Positions 6,024 to 10,624 of a DNA stretch of 10,624 nt are shown piece after piece. The translations under genes were made by a program, and so were the position numbers. This stretch comes from Deltaproteobacteria bacterium (GTDB taxonomy: Bacteria; Desulfobacterota; DSM-4660; Desulfatiglandales; Desulfatiglandaceae): contig JAFDJF010000081.1 in assembly GCA_019307645.1 (NCBI GenBank), forward strand, positions 1-10,624, in the 5' to 3' direction. The notes under the pieces were generated by a model, which was given only the letters and a program-made list of their open reading frames with translations, was not told the DNA's origin and ran no database searches. Each line of letters begins with the position of its first letter. The stretch's first letter is position 1.

Positions 6024-8240
6024 TCAGGCCCGATATACTTTGCACAACAGTGCTCTGACGCACCAGCCCCCTGACAGCTCATCACAGGCCTCCGGCTCAT
6101 CCAGGGTAAGTACATTGGCATTTGACTCCCACAGCCCGGAAAGGCCGGGTTCATTGGCCGTCATCTCGGGGAACCACCACGCTGACTGGCAATTGATCAC
6201 ATTGTGCAGTATTCCGGGATTGTGCCTGGCCCTTTGCTTGATCCGGCCTCTCCTGGTCTCGATGTAAGCCAAGTCCCCATCCTCTATCCCCAGATCCCGA
6301 GCCGTGTCCGGGTGAATGTCCATGAGCGGGTCCGGATGGCTGGTCCTGCCCAGCTCACTGTGCATGAACTCCGAGTGGTGCATGGGCATGAATCGGCCGC
6401 CGGTGTTAAAAATAAGCGGGTATTCCCGCGCCACATCCGGAGTACTGATGGGACTCTCAGGGGGCTCCTGGTAGTGGGGCAGGGGATCATACCCCAGCTT
6501 TTCCAGTATGGTGGAATAGAGCTCTATCTTTCCCGAGGGTGTAGGAAACCCCGTTTTCTCCCAGGGCTGCATTTCAAAGGAGTCCGGAAACAAGACCATC
6601 CGGTCAACCAGGTCTCTGAAAGTTAAACCCAGTGGCTTCAGTCGGTAATTACTGACCTCTTCCGTTGTCTGCCATGGCCAGTGTTCATCCTGGCCGACGG
6701 CGCGGCCGAGACCCCGAAACAGCTGGTAGACATCCCGGCGCTCCCCAAGGGGTTGCACAGCCTTTTCCCCCCCAAAGATGAGGCTGACATAGTCCCCCAT
6801 GTTGGTGCAGATATCTCTTTCCAGCCAACTGGCTGCCGGTAATACGTAGTCCGCCAGTTGAGCGGTGGGAGTCATGACAAGCTCGTGTATCACGTGCAAC
6901 TCAAGATTATCGCTCTTCAGCGCATTGTAGACGAGACGGATATTGCCCATGCTGGTCAGGGGATTTGAACCCCATGTGATGAGGGCTTTCATGGGGTACG
7001 GCCGGCCGCTGAGAATGGCGCGCCAGAGAAGCGGCACGTGGGCCTGGCTCTGATAGCTCACGGCGGCCGGCACCCCGTAGACCTTCTCAACATATTCGGC
7101 AGTCATGCCCCAGCCGGTGAGGGACACAAGCCGGCTGAGGTCAGCGCCCAGTTGCTTTTTCCGGTCCTCGATCGGCACCTTTTCAATCATCGTCAACTCT
7201 GCTTCGGTGATAAACTTCCCGCCATTTATGGTTTCCCCGGGCCGGACGATCAACTCACCGCCAAACACACCCAGATTGCCGGTTATGGCACGCAGGATTA
7301 TCCGGGCGTGCTCAGTCCGGGTGCCATTCACTCCAAAGTGATCCGCAGCCACGCCATATGCAATGCTGGATGGCTTGCCGGTGGCGTACATCCTGGCCGA
7401 TTCAACAATTTTTTCAACAGGAATGCCGGTAATTTCGGCGCACTTGTCCGGAGGGTAGTCCTGGACACGCGTCTTTAATTTGTCAAAGCCGACCGTCCAC
7501 TTTTCCACAAATTCCTTCTCGTATAATTCCTCATTGATAATGACGTTGAGCCAGGCCATCGCCAATGCCGTGTCGGTGCCCGGTCTCGGTTGCAACCATA
7601 CATTTGCTATCTTTGTGGTTCCCGTCTGCCGCGGATCAACTACGATTACTTTGATGTCGCGCTCTCGCTTTTCCTTGAGAATCGTAGCCCAGGCCCTGTG
7701 GTTTGACTCAGATGGATCGCCTCCCCAGATTACCAGACAATTTGTCCCCGCGGCACTGCCCGTATGGCTGCTGTCATCTCCCAGAACAGCCCTGTTTATG
7801 GCCATATCATTGACGCCGCACATGACACCGTGACTAAAAGTGTTGTATGGATTGCCAAACAAGGAGAGAAAGCGACCTCGGGGCCAGTAGTTGTTCCCCT
7901 TGTCCTCACCCCCGACGACCCCCACGGTCTGCGCGCCGTGTTCCTGTTTCAGTTTGAGCAGTTTCCGGCCAATCTCTCCCAGCGCGTCGTCCCAGCTTAT
8001 TCTCTGCCATTTGCCTTCACCACGCTTTCCCACTCTCTTCAGCGGGTGCATGAGCTGCCCCGGGTGGTACAGCCACCGGGTGGCCAATCGGTTCCTCTGG
8101 CAGGTAAAGCCCTGACTTACAAAATGATCCGGATTGCCCTCGCATTTAACTGCCTTGCCGTCTTCAACGTGGACGAGAACACCACATAAATTGGTACAAA
8201 AGGCACAGGTGGTTTTTTTTATTTCCTCGGGATTGGACAT
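6024..8240 (-). CDS. Molybdopterin oxidoreductase, acetylene-hydratase-like branch of the DMSO reductase family
   Basis: This 738-residue protein binds a bis-pyranopterin Mo or W cofactor and one 4Fe-4S cluster. The cluster ligands are C12, C15, C19 (CAFCTNLC) and C47. The likely metal ligand is C141 in GVMCGVN. Other family blocks are IANVWLQPRPGTDTALAMAW, TPTAQLADYVLP, SGKIELYSTILEKLGYDPLP and a C-terminal cofactor-binding domain from about residue 605. From recall of the Pelobacter acetylene hydratase, these blocks and the C141 position correspond, but the catalytic Asp after its second cluster Cys is Thr16 here. No Tat signal is present, so the protein is probably cytoplasmic, and no iron-sulfur or membrane partner is encoded in the window. 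The start at 8240 is chosen because a perfect AAGGAGGT (8250-8257) precedes it by nine bases; a longer frame from 8279 would overlap the upstream gene. It is third in the operon. The reaction is unknown. Confidence 0.93.
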   Translation of the reverse strand: MSNPEEIKKTTCAFCTNLCGVLVHVEDGKAVKCEGNPDHFVSQGFTCQRNRLATRWLYHPGQLMHPLKRVGKRGEGKWQRISWDDALGEIGRKLLKLKQEHGAQTVGVVGGEDKGNNYWPRGRFLSLFGNPYNTFSHGVMCGVNDMAINRAVLGDDSSHTGSAAGTNCLVIWGGDPSESNHRAWATILKEKRERDIKVIVVDPRQTGTTKIANVWLQPRPGTDTALAMAWLNVIINEELYEKEFVEKWTVGFDKLKTRVQDYPPDKCAEITGIPVEKIVESARMYATGKPSSIAYGVAADHFGVNGTRTEHARIILRAITGNLGVFGGELIVRPGETINGGKFITEAELTMIEKVPIEDRKKQLGADLSRLVSLTGWGMTAEYVEKVYGVPAAVSYQSQAHVPLLWRAILSGRPYPMKALITWGSNPLTSMGNIRLVYNALKSDNLELHVIHELVMTPTAQLADYVLPAASWLERDICTNMGDYVSLIFGGEKAVQPLGERRDVYQLFRGLGRAVGQDEHWPWQTTEEVSNYRLKPLGLTFRDLVDRMVLFPDSFEMQPWEKTGFPTPSGKIELYSTILEKLGYDPLPHYQEPPESPISTPDVAREYPLIFNTGGRFMPMHHSEFMHSELGRTSHPDPLMDIHPDTARDLGIEDGDLAYIETRRGRIKQRARHNPGILHNVINCQSAWWFPEMTANEPGLSGLWESNANVLTLDEPEACDELSGGWCVRALLCKVYRA

Positions 8241-8249
8241 GTGAATCTT

Positions 8250-8257
8250 ACCTCCTT
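8250..8257 (-). promoter_or_regulatory. Shine-Dalgarno site that fixes the molybdoenzyme start
   Basis: The - strand reads AAGGAGGT, nine bases before the ATG at 8240 and just past the stop of the ferritin-like gene (8260). This rules against the longer in-frame start at 8279. Confidence 0.85.
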
Positions 8258-8259
8258 TT

Positions 8260-8772
8260 CTACATGGGGATAAAATCATTTGCCTGCCAATACTCCTCTT
8301 TCAATTCGTTTAACTCCCACTCTAACGCTTCGAAGTGTATCGTCTCCCAGTCTGCCAGTTCCTGATAGAATTGTTTTGCTTCAATGGTCTCCGCCTTTTC
8401 AGCACAGGAACGATAATAATTAATTGCGTCTAACTCTAATTTCATGCCGATTGTAAGCACACTTACTTCGAAGTGGCATTCTTTAACGCGATCTTTGATC
8501 CCCTGGCTGAAAACCGGGTTTTCCTCCTGTTCGCGGTTTAATTTAACAAACTTCCTGGCAAAATCATAATCCCCGCTTTCAAGAACTGATTTGTATTGAT
8601 GGCGCAAATATTTAAAATGCTCCATCTCTTCGTTAGCCATTCTCAGCAGGGCATCCTTTCCTTTTGGATCGGAAATGCTTTCAGCTGCGTTTTTGTAGAA
8701 GTTGTGACCAGTCAATTCAGCTTCCATGGCTGTTTTAAGTCCATCCAGAATTTCATCACTGTTGATTGTCAT
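8260..8772 (-). CDS. Ferritin-like diiron protein (rubrerythrin-type, no rubredoxin domain)
   Basis: The 170 residues fold as a four-helix bundle with a probable diiron site. Candidate ligands are E19 in helix 1 (AMEAELTGHNFY), E49 and H52 in helix 2 (EEMEHFKYL), E113 in helix 3 (KLELDAINYYR) and E143 and H146 in helix 4 (WETIHFEALEWEL). This matches the duplicated E...ExxH pattern of rubrerythrins. The C-terminal CxxC rubredoxin domain of classical rubrerythrin is absent, so it needs an external electron donor if it is a peroxidase. The tail (EEYWQANDFIPM) is aromatic. The ATG follows the ligase stop codon directly, and its GAGGAGGT site lies inside the ligase's last codons. Likely roles are peroxide or oxygen protection of the oxygen-sensitive enzyme encoded next, or iron handling. 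A direct role in the pathway is also possible. Confidence 0.9.
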   Translation of the reverse strand: MTINSDEILDGLKTAMEAELTGHNFYKNAAESISDPKGKDALLRMANEEMEHFKYLRHQYKSVLESGDYDFARKFVKLNREQEENPVFSQGIKDRVKECHFEVSVLTIGMKLELDAINYYRSCAEKAETIEAKQFYQELADWETIHFEALEWELNELKEEYWQANDFIPM

Positions 8773-10335
8773 TTAAACCTCCTCATGTCTGGGTTTTTGC
8801 TTCTTCTGCCAGTACTTTTCCCTCAATTTCCATTTGTTTATTTTACCGCTTGATGTCTTGGGTAAAGCAGAAAGAAAGTCTACTGATGTGGGCTTTTTGT
8901 AGGAGGCAAGGCCGGCCTTGCAAAAGTCTATTAATTCTTTTTCCTGCACATCGATGCCTTTGTTCAACACAACAACCGCCTTTACTGTTTCCCCCCACTT
9001 TTTATCCGGGACTCCGATCACTGCAGCCTGGTTTACTGCTTCATGCATGTAAAGGATCTCTTCCACTTCCCTTGAGGATATGTTAATTCCCCCGCTGATA
9101 ATTATGTCCTTTTTCCTGTCAACTATGTATACGTATCCTTCCTCATCTATTGCGGCAAGGTCTCCGGTGTAGAACCAGCCATCCTTTATTGCCTTTGCTG
9201 TCTCTTCGGGGTTCTTCCAGTAACCGTTCATGATGGTTTGCCCCCGGATGATTATCTCGCCTACTTTATCTGTTCCCCATGAAATCTCTCTTCCTTCAGC
9301 GTCTACAACCCTGACGTCCATAAGTGCCATGCTCTTTCCCACAGAACCCAACCTCCTGGCCCTGACAGAAGGTTCCATCCGGTAGACATCTTCCGGTTGA
9401 AGTATAAGACCTGTTGCATTGGTTTCCGTCAGACCATAGGTGGAAACGCCCACTTCGCCCAGAACCTGGTTTGCCTTTTCCCAGACCGAAGAAGGCATTG
9501 GGGCGGATGTAAAGCCGATGCCTCTCAAACTGCCCAGGTGGAAATTTGAAATATCGGGCTGATTTGTCAAAAGGCTGATAATGGTGGGCCCGGTGGAGAA
9601 AAAGGTGATCTTTTCCCGTTCAATAAGCTCAAGGGTTTTATGGGGCTCAAAATTTGTCACAACTACTTTGCATCCGCGGACAAACGGGATGAATTTCGGG
9701 CCGCCTGCTGCAAAATACAGCCTTCCCGGGAAAAGATAGTTGTCCGCCTGAGACACCCGCCACTCCAGGGAATGAATCAGGGCCGCAGTATAGCAGTTCT
9801 TGTGCGTCAGGGTCGCTCCCTTGGGATTACCGGTAGTACCACTTGTATAGGCAATCACGAAGGTATCATCAGGCCCTACATCGATTACCGTATCCTTTGA
9901 AGGATTGTTTACGATCAGATGCTCATAGTCATGAGCGCAGTCATGGTCTTCGAGCCCGATAATATGTTTTATTTCGGAACGCTCTTTTTTTAAGATGTTT
10001 TTCTTGTCCAGATGGTTTTTTCCACAGAACAGGGCCGTTGCTTCTGCATTTTTCAATAATCCGTTTAATTCCCCTGCCTTGAACATTGTATTCAACGGAA
10101 CAATTACAAAGCCTGCCTGAGCAGCGGCCAGATAGATCTCAAGATATCTGTGAGAATTATCGGATAGAATTGCGATTCGATCTCCCTTCTTTATCCCAAG
10201 ATTTATAAGTCCGTTTACCAGTGAATTTACCCTTCCCTGTGTTTGTGCCCAGGTAAATCGATTGTCTTCATGAATAAGGCTTTCTCTTTTTGGATAAAGT
10301 TTTGAGTTTCTTCTTAAAATGTCTCCAAGGACCAT
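8773..10335 (-). CDS. AMP-forming acyl/aryl-CoA ligase
   Basis: This 520-residue member of the adenylate-forming superfamily activates a carboxylic acid as acyl-AMP and transfers it to CoA. The P-loop YTSGTTGNPKG spans 163-173, the A5 motif YGLTE 300-304, the YTGDL motif 389-393, the hinge region VDRKKDIIISGGINIS 405-420, and the catalytic C-terminal Lys is K498 in PKTSSGKINK. No signal peptide or membrane segment is seen. The length is typical of medium-chain or aromatic acid ligases, but the acid cannot be named from motifs. GGGAG stands ten bases before the ATG. It is first in the operon, and its last codons encode Glu-Glu-Val while also forming the ribosome-binding site of the next gene. 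Its position with a Mo/W enzyme suggests that it activates the substrate or product of that enzyme. Confidence 0.95.
   Translation of the reverse strand: MVLGDILRRNSKLYPKRESLIHEDNRFTWAQTQGRVNSLVNGLINLGIKKGDRIAILSDNSHRYLEIYLAAAQAGFVIVPLNTMFKAGELNGLLKNAEATALFCGKNHLDKKNILKKERSEIKHIIGLEDHDCAHDYEHLIVNNPSKDTVIDVGPDDTFVIAYTSGTTGNPKGATLTHKNCYTAALIHSLEWRVSQADNYLFPGRLYFAAGGPKFIPFVRGCKVVVTNFEPHKTLELIEREKITFFSTGPTIISLLTNQPDISNFHLGSLRGIGFTSAPMPSSVWEKANQVLGEVGVSTYGLTETNATGLILQPEDVYRMEPSVRARRLGSVGKSMALMDVRVVDAEGREISWGTDKVGEIIIRGQTIMNGYWKNPEETAKAIKDGWFYTGDLAAIDEEGYVYIVDRKKDIIISGGINISSREVEEILYMHEAVNQAAVIGVPDKKWGETVKAVVVLNKGIDVQEKELIDFCKAGLASYKKPTSVDFLSALPKTSSGKINKWKLREKYWQKKQKPRHEEV
8777..8784 (-). promoter_or_regulatory. 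Shine-Dalgarno site embedded in the ligase C-terminal codons
   Basis: The - strand GAGGAGGT encodes the final Glu-Glu-Val of the ligase. The stop TAA (8775-8773) is followed at once by ATG (8772-8770). This arrangement favours reinitiation and a fixed ratio of the two proteins. Confidence 0.85.
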
Positions 10336-10395
10336 CTTCAGTCTGCTCCCGGTCGAATAAAAATTTCGTGATTGTTCTTATTTCGTCCGAACTAT

Positions 10396-10427
10396 ATCAT
10401 AGAAGGTATGCATTGGTCCACAATACC
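10396..10427 (-). promoter_or_regulatory. Possible promoter with overlapping dyad upstream of the ligase operon
   Basis: On the - strand TTGTGG (10423-10418) and TATGAT (10401-10396) are 16 bases apart and lie about 60 bases before the ligase ATG. The -10 is good (5 of 6 to consensus) and the -35 weak (3 of 6). A dyad GGTAT...ATACC (10405-10427), with inner ATTG/CAAT arms, covers the spacer and the -35, which would suit a repressor or activator site. This is sequence matching only. Confidence 0.35.
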
Positions 10428-10624
10428 GTCTCCCTGGAACCTATAGGGATTCTCCTTGCAATTTTTGGATTTGATAGATATTTTGTCTGCTTTACAGTTT
10501 TTTGGGATGTAACTTCTCAATAAATCCGAGTCGGGCCGTGGGGGTCTCTTTTTAGAAGCCCGCATATTTGAGAGTCATTCTAAAATTACGGCAGCTTGCT
10601 ACGCAATTTGTCTTCAGGGGCCTT
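10428..10624. other. Right-end flank without a recognised gene
   Basis: No supported coding frame, RNA gene or repeat copy is seen here. A weak hairpin (GGGT...GCCC, 10542-10561) has no U-run on either strand and is not called a terminator. The small + strand open frame that crosses into the ligase gene shows no family features. Confidence 0.5.

Noticed and set aside
5960..6154. 64-codon - strand frame overlapping the end of the molybdoenzyme gene
   Set aside because: Its upstream half is a shadow of the molybdoenzyme. Only the last part, in the direct repeat, is curious, and it is discussed as a finding.
6204..8189. Several + strand open frames across the molybdoenzyme gene
   Set aside because: They are antisense shadows of a GC-richer coding region. 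Their translations show no family motifs.
8238..8279. Longer molybdoenzyme start at 8279
   Set aside because: It would overlap the ferritin-like gene and has no ribosome-binding site, while the ATG at 8240 has a perfect AAGGAGGT at good spacing.
10290..10523. 77-codon + strand frame at the right end
   Set aside because: It begins inside the ligase gene on the opposite strand, lacks a ribosome-binding site and spans the likely operon promoter.
10542..10561. Hairpin GGGTCTC...GAAGCCC as a terminator
   Set aside because: The stem is short with a mismatch and a G-T pair, and no U-run follows on either strand.

Overview
The window reads as a bacterial chromosome segment, most likely from an anaerobic, sulfate-reducing or syntrophic member of the Desulfobacterota. 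That placement is inference. It rests on a stand-alone molybdenum/tungsten enzyme of the acetylene-hydratase type, a rubredoxin-less ferritin-like protein, an acyl-CoA ligase, moderate GC content and many small intergenic repeats. No rRNA, tRNA, CRISPR array or intact insertion sequence was seen.

Left part (1-2974, + strand): a PAS/kinase/receiver protein overlaps the start of rarA by 8 bases. The kinase is odd. Its ATP-binding domain looks intact, but the phospho-acceptor histidine is an arginine and the receiver has lost most catalytic residues. The rarA gene carries a C-terminal lesion: about 20 conserved codons are missing, and the rest of the tail continues in another frame to 2974.

Middle (2972-5638): a repeat island separates rarA from a convergent block on the - strand. 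Read in transcription order, that block is an aldo/keto-reductase-fold protein lacking three of the four catalytic residues, an unrecognised lipoprotein overlapping it by 4 bases, and a small nitroreductase. A 37-bp repeat sits directly in front of the ribosome-binding site of both the kinase and the nitroreductase, in the same orientation relative to each gene.

Right part (5639-10624, - strand): a tight operon encodes an AMP-forming acyl/aryl-CoA ligase, a ferritin-like diiron protein and a DMSO-reductase-family molybdopterin enzyme. The stop/start junctions are nearly contiguous and the Shine-Dalgarno sites are strong. The enzyme resembles acetylene hydratase over its length but has Thr where that enzyme has its catalytic Asp, so its substrate is unknown. 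No partner electron-transfer subunit is encoded in the window. A 385-bp gene-free stretch holding two facing arrays of 10-bp repeats, flanked by a 22-bp direct repeat, separates this operon from the aldo/keto-reductase gene. The three-gene operon is the best candidate for an undescribed pathway: activation of an unsaturated or aromatic compound coupled to CoA-ester formation. This is inferred from context only.
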